From Acidobacteriota bacterium (GTDB lineage Bacteria; Acidobacteriota; Terriglobia; UBA7540), in contig JAKAWN010000037.1 of assembly GCA_021827245.1 (NCBI GenBank), positions 1-26,888 on the forward strand: a stretch of DNA of 26,888 nucleotides. Direction: 5' to 3'. This document shows positions 16,653 to 25,839 of this stretch, piece by piece. The first letter of the stretch is position 1, and each line of letters starts with the position of its first letter. The translations under genes were made by a program, and so were the position numbers. The notes beneath the pieces were generated by a model that searched no databases, was not told the origin of the DNA, and saw only the letters and a program-made list of their open reading frames with translations.

Positions 16653-17190
16653 AATTCGGGGCTAAAAACAAGCCTTGTACGTATCATACTATTTTGATGC
16701 GGCGCCAGCCATTTCGTGCGGTTTGACCCAAGCCTGCCGTCAGAATCTCCTCTTTTCATTGGGAGAGATCAACTGAGTCGTGCCTCTCTATCAACTGGCT
16801 TCACCACGATGGCACTGCCCGGATGGATGCGTATTCAACATTGCTGAGTTAACTGGCCGCATGGGACGCTCGGGTTCTTCCACAAGTGCCGGATGGTCTA
16901 TCAGTTGTGCTCCTGGGCAGTCGGCCCGCCCCGTTCGGCCCCATGACCCTTGTCGCGAAGTGTAAGGGAATGCGAAGTGCGGGAAATCCGCACACTACGC
17001 GTGATTGGGCGAAGGCTGGAACCGGATTTCCGCAGGTCTTGCGGAAGCTACCACGTCAGCCCTCGACCGTACAACGGCCCTCAATCGGGCGGAGGCACGG
17101 CGCACCAGGATTCCATCCTTGATTTTCTCGTTATGCCCTCGGTGACGGTCTCCTGATGCCATTGGGATGGATTCGTGTCCATCCAGTGCC
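16653..17190. other. gene-free stretch between the kdp operon and the GH31 gene
   Basis: No convincing protein gene is seen in these 538 bases. The part next to 16652 should hold the kdp promoter. A strong hairpin occupies 16972-16999: GTGCGG and CCGCAC around a GAAAT loop, with an outer GCG/CGC pair. This hairpin and the GC-rich sequence after it resemble the tail regions of bacterial group II introns, but no reverse transcriptase or domain V could be recognised, so a decayed remnant is only a possibility. No clear terminator for the GH31 gene was found. Confidence 0.4.
16683..16688 (-). promoter_or_regulatory. candidate -10 element of the kdp operon
   Basis: On the minus strand TATGAT occurs in an A/T-rich segment (AAAATAGTATGATACG) about 31 bases upstream of the kinase start, the best -10-like hexamer in this gap. 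No good -35 hexamer is seen at 16-18 bases upstream, which would fit a promoter that depends on an activator such as KdpE. Confidence 0.35.
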
Positions 17191-19638
17191 TCAGTTCGAC
17201 GCGCGAATCACTTTTACCATCTCACTGTCCGGTACCGACCACGCCTTTGCTCCGGTGTGCGTAAAGTGATGATCCTTGTCATCCCAGTGCAGCACGGTGA
17301 TCTTTCCGCCAGCCCTTTCGTAGTTATAGGTGGTGCCATTATCCCGATACAGATCGAAGGTGGCATTCGCGCCCGGATAGATGCGGATTTCTTTCAGCCC
17401 CTGGTGTTGATCCATGTCTTCCACCTGCTTGCCGATCGGCAAGATGGAGCCGGCCCGGACAAACAGCGGGATGATATTAATAGGCGCGTTTGCGACGATC
17501 GTCTGCCCGCCGTGGTACTCCTCGTTCGTCCAGTAGTTGTACCAGTCGGCCCCGGCCGGCAGATAGACTTTGCGGCTGGTTTGCCCCTGATGCGTCACCG
17601 GCGCGACGAGGAGGTCGGGCCCGAACATGAATTCATTTGTCAGCATGTCCACCTTCGGGTCACCCGGAAAGTCCATGAAAAGCGCCCGCATGTAGGGCGC
17701 GCCCGTCTTATATGTGTGATAGGCCAGCGAATAAATGTACGGGATCAGCGCATATCGCATCCGCAGATACTTTTCGAGAATCGGCGTGGCCTGATTGCCA
17801 TAGGACCACACCGTGTTGAAGCGGCGCATACCGTGCGTGCGCAGAATCGGCATGAACACGCCATACTCAAACCAGCGCACGTATAGCTCAGGATAATCGT
17901 CATCGTCGCCCACGTTGTCGCGCGCGGTTGCCGGATCGATGAGCGGTTTGTGCCGGGGATGATGCACCGCAGGCAGGGGCCAGAAGCCGCCCACGTCGTC
18001 GGTCCAGTACGGCAAGCCCGAGGCCGTGACGCCTAGTCCGGCCGGGACCTGTCGCTGCAGCGTATCCCAGGTGGGCGAAATATCCGAGGACCAGAAAATT
18101 GTCGCGTTGCGCTGCGCGCCGGTAAAGGCTGCGCGCGCGAGGATCATGGCGCGGTGCTTCATGTCCCGCCTCATGCCCTGATAGACTGCCGAGGTCTCAA
18201 ACAGAGGATAGACGTCGAAGTACTCCGTGCCTGGCCCGATGTGAAAATAACTGCCGTTGGGCGGAATGTCCGGCTCCGTCTCATCCGTCCAGATCGCATC
18301 AAAGCCCTTGCTGATCAGGTTCTCATCGATCATCTGCCAGAACCACCGCGCTGCGGCCGGATTGGTCACGTCAAGGTTCGAGCCTGTCATGTTACCTGGC
18401 AGTTCGTTCGTCGTGGTCGGCTTACCGTTCGCCAGATGATAGAGCCACCCGTTCTTCACCAGCATGTTGTAGTAACGCGAACCCGGTGCAAAGCGTGGCC
18501 ATACGCTGATGAGCGTGTGGAAGCCCATTTTGTGAAGCTCTGCGTTCATGGCCGTCGGATCCGGCCAATCTTTCGGCACAAAATCGAACTGCCCCATCTT
18601 TGTGAAGTAGAAGAAGTCCACCACAAGGTAGTCACACGGTAAATGCCGCTCGCGGTACCCCTTCGCAACCGCCATGATTTGTGCCTGCGTGCTGTAGCGC
18701 TCCTTCGACTGGATGAAGCCGTAGGCGCCTATCGGTAACAGCGGCACGGGCCCGGTCAGCAGGCGGTAGCCAGAGTACAGCTTGTCTGTGTCGTTCCCTG
18801 CGATCACAAAAAACGATACTCGCTGCCCTACTTGCGAAGACCAATTCGTCTGGTCATTGAAGTAGGGTTCGACAGTCGTCTTCGAAGGGTTATCCCACAA
18901 TACTGCATAGTCTTTATTGGTGACCATGAAGGGCACGCAAAAACTCTCACCGCCCGCAGCGTGGTAGTCGCTCCAGCAGCGCACGTCCTGGTCGCGATGA
19001 TCGAGCCGGCCCCCCTGATTTTCGCCCAGCCCGTAATAATGCTCTCCTGGCTGCACGCTGAAGGTCGCTCCCACGCGGTAGAAGGGCGGGTCCGACGGCC
19101 GGCGGTCCTGCAGAATCTCCGTATCGCCCGCCCCAAAACTCGGTGCGTTCATGAACCAGCTCTCCAGGTTCACTAGCGTGCGCCCGTCCGGCAACTGGAA
19201 GCGCAACCTCACATTCGCGTATCGCGGAGCACCGTTGTCGCTGAAGAACTTGCCAATAGGAACCTGCCCTAGCAGATGTGGGCTGTGATGCTTCGGGGGG
19301 CCTAGAATCGTCACGGCCAATTGCGACGACCGGTATGTCCCGCCATCCGGTGTCTGCTCGTACTGCCAGCCGCTGGCGTTGGGCTTCGCGATAATTCCGT
19401 ATCCTGGAGGTGCTAAAGCATATGCCTTGAGCCTGCTGATGCTTACGCGGATGATGTTCGGCGCATAGGGCTCCAGCATCAGTGTGGTGTGGTCCTTCGT
19501 CATTACGATGCGCCCGCGTTCCACGGCCACACTTTTTGCCTGCATGCTGGATCCACCCTGCTGCGCGTAAGCGCCGCATACCGCAAGACCCAGGCCTGCC
19601 GCCATCATGATTTTCCTTGCGATGCTTGCAGCTCTCAT
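17191..19638 (-). CDS. secreted GH31 glycoside hydrolase (alpha-xylosidase/alpha-glucosidase-like)
   Basis: GH31 enzymes hydrolyse alpha-glycosidic bonds with retention of configuration. The 815-residue protein has a signal peptide (basic start, hydrophobic residues 11-23, AYAQQ cleavage near 25), an N-terminal beta-sandwich, and a TIM barrel with the nucleophile Asp452 in FDAIWTDETEPD and the acid/base Asp519 in WSSDISPTWDTL. RTHGMRRFN and the C-terminal DUF5110-like stretch (IRIYPGANATFDLYRDNGTT) complete the family pattern. TEPD after the nucleophile is common in xylosidase-type members, but the substrate cannot be fixed. A GGGAGAG ribosome site precedes the ATG. The sulfatase gene ends 38 bases upstream, so the two are probably co-transcribed. 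Confidence 0.93.
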   Translation of the reverse strand: MRAASIARKIMMAAGLGLAVCGAYAQQGGSSMQAKSVAVERGRIVMTKDHTTLMLEPYAPNIIRVSISRLKAYALAPPGYGIIAKPNASGWQYEQTPDGGTYRSSQLAVTILGPPKHHSPHLLGQVPIGKFFSDNGAPRYANVRLRFQLPDGRTLVNLESWFMNAPSFGAGDTEILQDRRPSDPPFYRVGATFSVQPGEHYYGLGENQGGRLDHRDQDVRCWSDYHAAGGESFCVPFMVTNKDYAVLWDNPSKTTVEPYFNDQTNWSSQVGQRVSFFVIAGNDTDKLYSGYRLLTGPVPLLPIGAYGFIQSKERYSTQAQIMAVAKGYRERHLPCDYLVVDFFYFTKMGQFDFVPKDWPDPTAMNAELHKMGFHTLISVWPRFAPGSRYYNMLVKNGWLYHLANGKPTTTNELPGNMTGSNLDVTNPAAARWFWQMIDENLISKGFDAIWTDETEPDIPPNGSYFHIGPGTEYFDVYPLFETSAVYQGMRRDMKHRAMILARAAFTGAQRNATIFWSSDISPTWDTLQRQVPAGLGVTASGLPYWTDDVGGFWPLPAVHHPRHKPLIDPATARDNVGDDDDYPELYVRWFEYGVFMPILRTHGMRRFNTVWSYGNQATPILEKYLRMRYALIPYIYSLAYHTYKTGAPYMRALFMDFPGDPKVDMLTNEFMFGPDLLVAPVTHQGQTSRKVYLPAGADWYNYWTNEEYHGGQTIVANAPINIIPLFVRAGSILPIGKQVEDMDQHQGLKEIRIYPGANATFDLYRDNGTTYNYERAGGKITVLHWDDKDHHFTHTGAKAWSVPDSEMVKVIRASN

Positions 19639-19676
19639 TTCTCTCTCCCTATCGCGAAATACGGAAGCGCTGTTCG

Positions 19677-21293
19677 TTAACGCTCATCGATGATCTTGCG
19701 GTGCCAATCTTCTTTCGGGAACTTCGGTGTCGGATAAAACGGGGGCGGATTCCGCTGGTCCTTCTCAAACGGAGCGATGCCGGTGGTGTGCAAGTACCAG
19801 ATGGCAAGCTGCTTTTCCAGTTCTTGCTGGACGCCGGCGACTGTTGTATCGCCGTAAAGATTGTGCAGCTCGTGCGGGTCCTGTCCGTAGGCGTAAAGCT
19901 CGCTCTGGCCGCTGGGACGCAGGATGAGCTTGTGGCTGTGCGTGCGAACCATCGCCACGCGAGTGATCATGTCCGGCTGGGTGAGTTGCAGGTGCGTCTT
20001 GGGATAGTAGATGGACCGCTTCGGCAGCGGAATCTCGAAGCACTGCGGCTCATAGATGTTGTAGCCGCCTTCGCTGAAGGCCGCGCGATCCGAATTGCCG
20101 GGCTGGCCATGGATTTGTGGCAGCAGGCTGCGGGCAAAGTGCGTGTGCTGGGCCTCAACTCCTGCCAGATCAAGGCATGTGGCCATCACATCAAATAGTT
20201 CCACGAGGTTTTCAGCAACGTGGCCGCGCGCTCCGCCCGGCACCCGCGCGATCACCGGAACGTGCGTCAGGTCGTCGCACAGATCACTCGGCCACTTCTC
20301 GACCAGTCCGTAGTCTCCGGCATAGTCGCCGTGGTCGGAAAGCACAATCACCGCCGTATCGTTCGCGTGGCCGGTCCGCTCCACTGCTTCCAGCAGTTCG
20401 CCCAGTAGCCAGTCCGTATAGCTCACCATTCCCAGGTAGACTGCGTTGATTTTGCGAAAGACGCTTTCCGGCAGTGTATTGATGCGGTAGGCCTTGCGAA
20501 TTCCCTCGTAAAAGTTCGGTCTGCGAGGCAGTCCGATGGGCTTCAGCGGAGGCAGTTTCGCCGGGTCGTAAAGGTCCTGGAAACCTTCGGGCGCGCCGTA
20601 AGGCGGATGAGGCGAGGACAGCGGAAGGAACAGGCAGAACGGCCGCTCCTGGTTCTTGCGCTCAAGGATGTGAATGCCGTCCTGAACGTGAAAATAGTCG
20701 CCCGTGTCGCGCCGGTCGCCGCCCTCTGTGTAAAGAAAGGAGTAATAGTGCGGATCGCCAAACGGCCTGGGATTGTGCGGAAACTGCTGCGCCCCGATCT
20801 CCGGGTGCGGCAGATTGTTCCACGCCGTCACGCTCTGGTAAAAGCTTTGCGCCGCCAGCGCGTCGTTCTTGCCATACCAGAACACGTCGTAGCCGTTGTC
20901 TTTGAGGTAGCGAAACAGGTTCGGCTCGTCGGGCCGCAGAAAGTAGTAGAGGCTGCGGTGGCCGCGCACGCTGGTGGGCCATCCGGTCAGCAGGCTGCAC
21001 CGCGACGCCCCGCAAACGGGATATTGCACGTAGCAGTTTGAAAACCGCGTCCCCTCGGCCGCCAGCTTGTCCATGTTCGGAGTGCGGCAAACCGGGTTGC
21101 CAAAACAGGAGAGCGCATCCGCCCGCAATTCGTCGGGCATAAAAAGAATCAGGTTCGGTCTTGCACTCCGTGTTTGTGGAACGTCAGTAGGTGAAGCCCT
21201 TGAAACGTCAGTTCCACCCGCCCCAAGGCCCGCTGCTAAGGACATGCCCGAAACGCCCAGAAACTTTCGTCGCGAAATGTCATTCTTGTCCAC
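19677..21293 (-). CDS. Tat-exported type I sulfatase
   Basis: Type I sulfatases hydrolyse sulfate esters using a formylglycine made from cysteine. The 538-residue protein begins with a twin-arginine signal (SRRKFLGVSG, Arg8-Arg9), then the metal site FMPDELRADALSCFGN, and the modification motif CGASRCSLLTG with Cys94 as the likely formylglycine. The usual motif is CXPXR; here alanine replaces proline, an accepted but less common form. Late metal residues are seen in VIVLSDHGDYAGDYGLVEKW. The start is GTG at 21293, with AAGGGGAT upstream. It is the first gene of a two-gene unit with the GH31 enzyme, suggesting work on a sulfated glycan; the substrate is unknown. A formylglycine-generating enzyme is not in the window. 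Confidence 0.92.
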   Translation of the reverse strand: MDKNDISRRKFLGVSGMSLAAGLGAGGTDVSRASPTDVPQTRSARPNLILFMPDELRADALSCFGNPVCRTPNMDKLAAEGTRFSNCYVQYPVCGASRCSLLTGWPTSVRGHRSLYYFLRPDEPNLFRYLKDNGYDVFWYGKNDALAAQSFYQSVTAWNNLPHPEIGAQQFPHNPRPFGDPHYYSFLYTEGGDRRDTGDYFHVQDGIHILERKNQERPFCLFLPLSSPHPPYGAPEGFQDLYDPAKLPPLKPIGLPRRPNFYEGIRKAYRINTLPESVFRKINAVYLGMVSYTDWLLGELLEAVERTGHANDTAVIVLSDHGDYAGDYGLVEKWPSDLCDDLTHVPVIARVPGGARGHVAENLVELFDVMATCLDLAGVEAQHTHFARSLLPQIHGQPGNSDRAAFSEGGYNIYEPQCFEIPLPKRSIYYPKTHLQLTQPDMITRVAMVRTHSHKLILRPSGQSELYAYGQDPHELHNLYGDTTVAGVQQELEKQLAIWYLHTTGIAPFEKDQRNPPPFYPTPKFPKEDWHRKIIDER

Positions 21294-21385
21294 TGACGTA
21301 TATCCCCTTCATGCTTATATTTGTACTCGCCCGAGAATCTTGAGACGTATGAATCTGAAGTCCCGCCGCAACAGGATAACGTCGC

Positions 21386-21415
21386 GCCTCCCAGGAGGCC
21401 CTCCGGCTCTGCCGG
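21386..21415. repeat. paired hairpins upstream of the IS200-type transposase remnant
   Basis: Two perfect short hairpins lie side by side: GCCTCC-CA-GGAGGC (21386-21399) and CCGGC-TCT-GCCGG (21403-21415). They sit about 90 bases upstream of the transposase start. IS200/IS605 elements use subterminal hairpins as ends recognised by TnpA, so these are plausible remains of the left end. The matching right-end hairpin was not found downstream. Confidence 0.45.
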
Positions 21416-21503
21416 GATAGTAGTAGAAGTCTGCCAGATACGGAAGCCCATCGCAGAAACTCCAATACCTGAGCCGCCAAAGCACACGAAAAGGAGATCC
21501 ACG

Positions 21504-21895
21504 ATGGACGAGAGAGAAAGCTTAAACCACACGAAGTCAGAGTGCAAACGTCATGTGATTTTCGTCCCGAAGTACCGGCGCAAGATGTTGTGGCGAGAGC
21601 TGAGGGGGCATCTGCGGGGGTGTTCCGACGGTTGGCAGAGCAGAGGGCGAGCCGGATCGAGGAAGGATATCTGCTGCCCGCCCACGTGCACATGATGATC
21701 GGGATTCCTCCCACGGACGCAATATCGCAGGCCATTGGGTATATCAAGAGCAAAAGTGCGATTCATCTGGTACGGGCATACGGAGAAAGGACGAGGAGCT
21801 TTGTGGGCCAGCACTCTTGGGCACGAAGATTCTTCGTGTCCACGGTGTGTAGGGATGAAACTGCTTCGCAGACCCTTCCCGTTATGTCTTCCTGA
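21504..21895 (+). pseudogene. tnpA: IS200/IS605-family TnpA transposase, frameshifted and 3'-truncated
   Basis: A strong ribosome site (AAGGAG) precedes an ATG whose product starts MDERESLNHTKSECKRHVIF, the typical opening of IS200-type Y1 transposases. After WRELRGHLRG the frame breaks at a run of five G (21616-21620), and the rest of the protein (VFRRLAEQRASRIEEGYLL, then PAHVHMMIGIPP and GYIKSKSAIHL) continues in the next frame. The HUH metal motif HVH is intact. The homology ends after STVCRDETA at about 21861; the expected helix with the catalytic tyrosine (REYIRKQE-like) is absent. The copy is therefore doubly inactivated. Confidence 0.85.
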
Positions 21896-22230
21896 AAACA
21901 GAAGGCAGGATGTCCAAACACTCAGTCCGCCGGGAAGAGGCTGGGTTCGGTGAACCTGTTCCAGCACGGATGCTCACCCCTGATATGGGACAACACCAGT
22001 GGCCATCAGCCTGAACCGACCGAAAACGCACTCTCCCCGCTCTTTGGCCTTTCGGCATTGGACAGCGGCTGATCCCACCTCAAAAGCGCAACTTTATACA
22101 GCCTCTCCTTTGTCACATCTCCTGCTTCATACTTGTAGTCCGCAGGACCTTGAAATGGCATCTAAAATTCGAGGCGATATGGAGTTCGTAGAACCACAGC
22201 AAGGCGCTCACAATCGAGTGGAGGGATGAC
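21896..22230. other. intergenic region upstream of the large GH31 gene
   Basis: These 335 bases contain no recognisable gene. They should hold the promoter of the plus-strand GH31 gene, and a GGAGG ribosome site is visible just before 22231. Part of this region may be leftover IS DNA, but no terminal structure could be identified. Confidence 0.4.
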
Positions 22231-25200
22231 ATGGTGACCCAAGGGAATTTCCAGCCGGGCAGCAGAATCTTGATGAGTTCATTGCAGGCCTTCTTCCGGC
22301 GCGCCAACTGGGGACGCCCTTTGGCATTGGCCCTTATGGTCATGATCAGCGGATTGTATGCGCCCCTTTGCTCCGCAGCGGCGTCCAGCCCAGCCGTCAG
22401 TGGAACGGTTGTTGACGGCAACGCGCGGTTCACCGTGATCACGCCCACGCTGATTCGCCTGGAGTTCAGCCGGGACGGACATTTCATTAACCGCCGCTCC
22501 TATTTTGCGTGGCACCGCGATATTAAGCCGCCGCAGTACCACACGCAGCGGGAGTCCGGAACTCTGACCCTCACCACTTCGCATCTGAAGCTTACATGGC
22601 GTGGTGGCGATGATGGATTTGACGCCCGCAATCTTTCAATCCAGTTTCTGAATAATGGCGGCGCCTGGAAAACATGGCACCCCGGTGACAAGCAAATTGG
22701 CAATCTGGGCGGCACTTTAAAGTCTCTCGATGGTTGCAGCGGTCGGGAGCCGCTTCCGGATGGCGTCGTGTCGCGTGATGGCTGGTATTTGCTGAAGGAC
22801 CACACCTTTCTGGTCAGCAACGGCGACAATCCGTGGATACGGCCGCGACCGAAATCTGAAATCGCGGACTGGTATTTCTTCGGGTACGGCGAAGGGCATT
22901 ACCGCACTGCGCTCGAAGACTTGACAACCGTCAGCGGGCGCATACCGATTCCGCCGCGTTACATGCTGGGAGCATGGCGGTCGCGCTTTCACAACTATAC
23001 CGGCGACCAGTTCAGGCAATTGGAGATTGAATACAACGCCCACAAATTTCCGCTGGACGTGCTGGTGATGGACATGGGCTGGCACACAACGCCGCACTGG
23101 GGTTCGCTTGACTGGAACAAGAAGCTGATCCCACATCCGGCCGAACTCCTGGCCTGGCTGCATCAGCACGGACTCCATGTTACGTTGAACTGGCACCCGA
23201 ACGGAGGGGTGGGCCCCTGGTACAGCCAGTACAGCGAGTTTTGCCGCGCTCTGGGGATCGATCCGGCAAAACAGAAGACCATTCCGTTCGAAGACACCAA
23301 TGAGAAGTTCATGCACTACTATTACAAGTTGCTCTTGGATCCCCTGGAAGCGCAGGGTGTCAACTTCTGGTGGCTGGATGGAGGGATTCATCTGGGCTGG
23401 GACAATGCGATGGACTTCTGGAACATCGGGCGCCCTTCCACCGGCCATCGCGGAGCCTCATTCAGCCGCTGGGGCGGATGGGGCGACCAGCGCTATCCTG
23501 TCTCATTCTCCGGCGACACCTCATCACTGTGGCGAGTACTCCGTTTCGAAGTTCCGTATACATCCACGGCCGGCAATGCCGGCGCCGACTACTGGTCCAA
23601 CGACGTCAGCGGATTTCGACTTAACATTCCAACCTCCGAGCTTTTTACTCGCTGGGCCCAGTTTGGATCGTTGAGCCCGGTGTTCAGAACTCATGGCACA
23701 ATCCGCTTCGGCAACTTCCGCGTACCCTGGTACTACGGCCGGCAGGCGGAAGATGCAATGCGCCGGGCTTATGATTTGCGGTCAAAGCTGTTTCCCTACA
23801 TCTACACCTCTGCTTACCTGTGCTGGACGCAATCGCTCCCTCTGGCGCGGCCCCTCTACCTGGATTATCCATCCGCCGAGCAGGCTTATACCCATCCTGA
23901 GGAGTACCAGTTCGGTCCGTCTCTGCTGGTATCGCCCATTGTCACCCGAGGCATGGGAAAGGCATGGCTTGGGGCGGCAAACATGTGGTTTCCAGGAGGC
24001 ACGTGGTGGAATCTATTGACCAACGAGCGCATCGACAAAGCGGGGGATCAAACCGTGCTGGCCTCCGCGAATCAAATGCCGATATTCGTTCGGGGCGGTG
24101 TACCGCTGCCGATGCAACCCGTGAAGCTGCGCATGGCGGAAAAGCCGGTCGATCCGCTGGTTGTGCAGGTCTACCCTGGACCGAGCGGCCACTTTACACT
24201 TTATGAAGATGATGGCACGTCACCGGATTACCTGCATGGCTCCTATGCCCTGACGCCGCTCCGGTACGAGAATCTTGGTGAAAAGGGGATTCGGGTTGTT
24301 GTTGGACCTGCCTCCGGCAAGTATGCGGGACAACCGCAATCGCGCCGCGTGATCGTCCGGCTGCCCGTCACAACCCTGCCGGAGAGCGTGATGGTGGACG
24401 GAACGGCTGTACCGGACTCGCCCTCGGCCTTGCCAGGCTATACGTATGATCCGGCCACCGTGACAACCGAGGTCCGCCTGCCGAGCACATCCATTCGCAA
24501 GGCGATAGAAGTCAGCGTGGTTTTCAAAGGCTCCCGGAAAGTCCAGGCTTTGCTGCCGAAAATCGTCAACCGCATTGCGGCCACCCACCTCGCGTTGGCA
24601 GGGGAGGGCCAGGTTCGCGCGGAATGGAAGTGGCAATTGGATAGGCTGTTGTTTCACCTCCAGACTTTGCGTTCGCGCGCGGCACAGGAAATGGGCCCCA
24701 CATCTTCTTCCGGAGTGCTCGCCGGCCTAAAGGCCGCTGATGGTGAACTGGCCCAGGTCCAGACAACAATTGCCCAGTATAAGAATCAGCAGGCCCGGGC
24801 TGCCGGCTTTGCCCTTGCCAATGCCTACCTCAGCGCCAGCGTCAGGCTGCGCAAGGCCGACGAGGGAATCATGGCACGGAATATGCCACGCTATCGCAAG
24901 ACTTTCGGAAGGCCAAATGATATCGCCGGCTATCACGCCGGGGTCTTGTTGCATGTATTGCTGCCCGCAGCGGAAGGCGGCACGCTCGCCGTTGACATGC
25001 CGGGCCTTGCGCAGCGCAACTTCACTCTGCCTGAAGGCAAGCAATCGGCCTATGCATTCCTTCCATTTATGGACGCCACCCGGCATCCTCTCTACCACTA
25101 TCGCGGCACTGCGACACTCGAAATCCGCTCGGACGGATCAGGGCGTTCGCTGAGCCGCAGCATTAATGTTCAGCATCGGCTGCTCGATCAGTGGAGTGTG

Positions 25201-25737
25201 GTTGGTCCCTTTGCCACGGGAAAGGCGCCTGTAATAGGTGGCACGCTGATCACCCCCGCAACTCTGCAGAAGTCATACGAGGGCGAGGACGGCAAGACCG
25301 TATCGTGGGTATCATGGCAGTCGGCGACAAAGAAAGAAACCTATCAAAGAGGCCGCGACAATCTGGCGGGCATCAAGCGGTGGATCGACCTCTCCACAAT
25401 CTATCCAGCCAAGAATGCGTCCGCAGTCGCCGTGACCTGGGTGAAGGCGCCGGCGCCGGTGACGTGCGGGGTCGGTGTGCGGCACGCTGAGGGCATTGCC
25501 CTGTGGATTAACAGGCAGCAAATCATCAATTCACCCCGAAGCCAAGGCATGTCCGACCTGGCGGATTCGCCCCCCGGCGTTGTGAAAGTGCCCCTCCAGA
25601 AGGGCTGGAACCAGGTCGTAGTAAGGTCGGAAGAGGCCGAAAAGGATTGGGGCTTTTCCGTGCGGCTCCATCTGCCGGCAGGAGTCGCTCTGGCCCAGTC
25701 GGACGAGCCTCCAGCCCTCCAGACCCCGACTCCATAA
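22231..25737 (+). CDS. very large secreted GH31-family protein with extra C-terminal domains
   Basis: The 1168-residue protein has an export signal (hydrophobic residues 31-48, cleavage near CSAAAS at 47-52); the n-region is long, and ATG residue 15 would give a more usual signal. The GH31 barrel holds the probable nucleophile Asp383 in VNFWWLDGG and the acid/base Asp429 in SFSGDTSSLW, then YWSNDVSGF and FRTHGT. DUF5110 follows (VVQVYPGPSGHFTLYEDDGT, 644-663). Residues about 770-885 are largely helical, and 890-1168 form beta-rich domains, with QWSVVGPF near 987 and a final GWNQVVVRSEEAEKDWGF strand set resembling carbohydrate-binding sandwiches. Typical GH31 enzymes are 650-950 residues. It is divergent from the sulfatase/GH31 pair. 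The substrate is unknown. Confidence 0.9.
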   Translation: MVTQGNFQPGSRILMSSLQAFFRRANWGRPLALALMVMISGLYAPLCSAAASSPAVSGTVVDGNARFTVITPTLIRLEFSRDGHFINRRSYFAWHRDIKPPQYHTQRESGTLTLTTSHLKLTWRGGDDGFDARNLSIQFLNNGGAWKTWHPGDKQIGNLGGTLKSLDGCSGREPLPDGVVSRDGWYLLKDHTFLVSNGDNPWIRPRPKSEIADWYFFGYGEGHYRTALEDLTTVSGRIPIPPRYMLGAWRSRFHNYTGDQFRQLEIEYNAHKFPLDVLVMDMGWHTTPHWGSLDWNKKLIPHPAELLAWLHQHGLHVTLNWHPNGGVGPWYSQYSEFCRALGIDPAKQKTIPFEDTNEKFMHYYYKLLLDPLEAQGVNFWWLDGGIHLGWDNAMDFWNIGRPSTGHRGASFSRWGGWGDQRYPVSFSGDTSSLWRVLRFEVPYTSTAGNAGADYWSNDVSGFRLNIPTSELFTRWAQFGSLSPVFRTHGTIRFGNFRVPWYYGRQAEDAMRRAYDLRSKLFPYIYTSAYLCWTQSLPLARPLYLDYPSAEQAYTHPEEYQFGPSLLVSPIVTRGMGKAWLGAANMWFPGGTWWNLLTNERIDKAGDQTVLASANQMPIFVRGGVPLPMQPVKLRMAEKPVDPLVVQVYPGPSGHFTLYEDDGTSPDYLHGSYALTPLRYENLGEKGIRVVVGPASGKYAGQPQSRRVIVRLPVTTLPESVMVDGTAVPDSPSALPGYTYDPATVTTEVRLPSTSIRKAIEVSVVFKGSRKVQALLPKIVNRIAATHLALAGEGQVRAEWKWQLDRLLFHLQTLRSRAAQEMGPTSSSGVLAGLKAADGELAQVQTTIAQYKNQQARAAGFALANAYLSASVRLRKADEGIMARNMPRYRKTFGRPNDIAGYHAGVLLHVLLPAAEGGTLAVDMPGLAQRNFTLPEGKQSAYAFLPFMDATRHPLYHYRGTATLEIRSDGSGRSLSRSINVQHRLLDQWSVVGPFATGKAPVIGGTLITPATLQKSYEGEDGKTVSWVSWQSATKKETYQRGRDNLAGIKRWIDLSTIYPAKNASAVAVTWVKAPAPVTCGVGVRHAEGIALWINRQQIINSPRSQGMSDLADSPPGVVKVPLQKGWNQVVVRSEEAEKDWGFSVRLHLPAGVALAQSDEPPALQTPTP

Positions 25738-25839
25738 CGGCCATTACGGACACGGACCCCGGCCACAGCGATCAAACTGCCTCCCCAATCGACTTAGCCC
25801 TTTACCTTGGGGGTGGGCACGCCAGCAGCCGGCGGGTGG

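Noticed and set aside
16780..17156. Short plus-strand frames of 60-80 codons in the gap between kdpD and GH31
   Set aside because: No ribosome sites or recognised domains; composition is like noncoding DNA.
18154..19579. Plus- and minus-strand frames of 160-210 codons inside the GH31 gene
   Set aside because: These are shadow frames of the GH31 gene, whose catalytic motifs fix the true frame.
22717..23448. 243-codon minus-strand frame opposite the large GH31 gene
   Set aside because: It is antisense to the GH31 catalytic barrel and has no ribosome site or homology.
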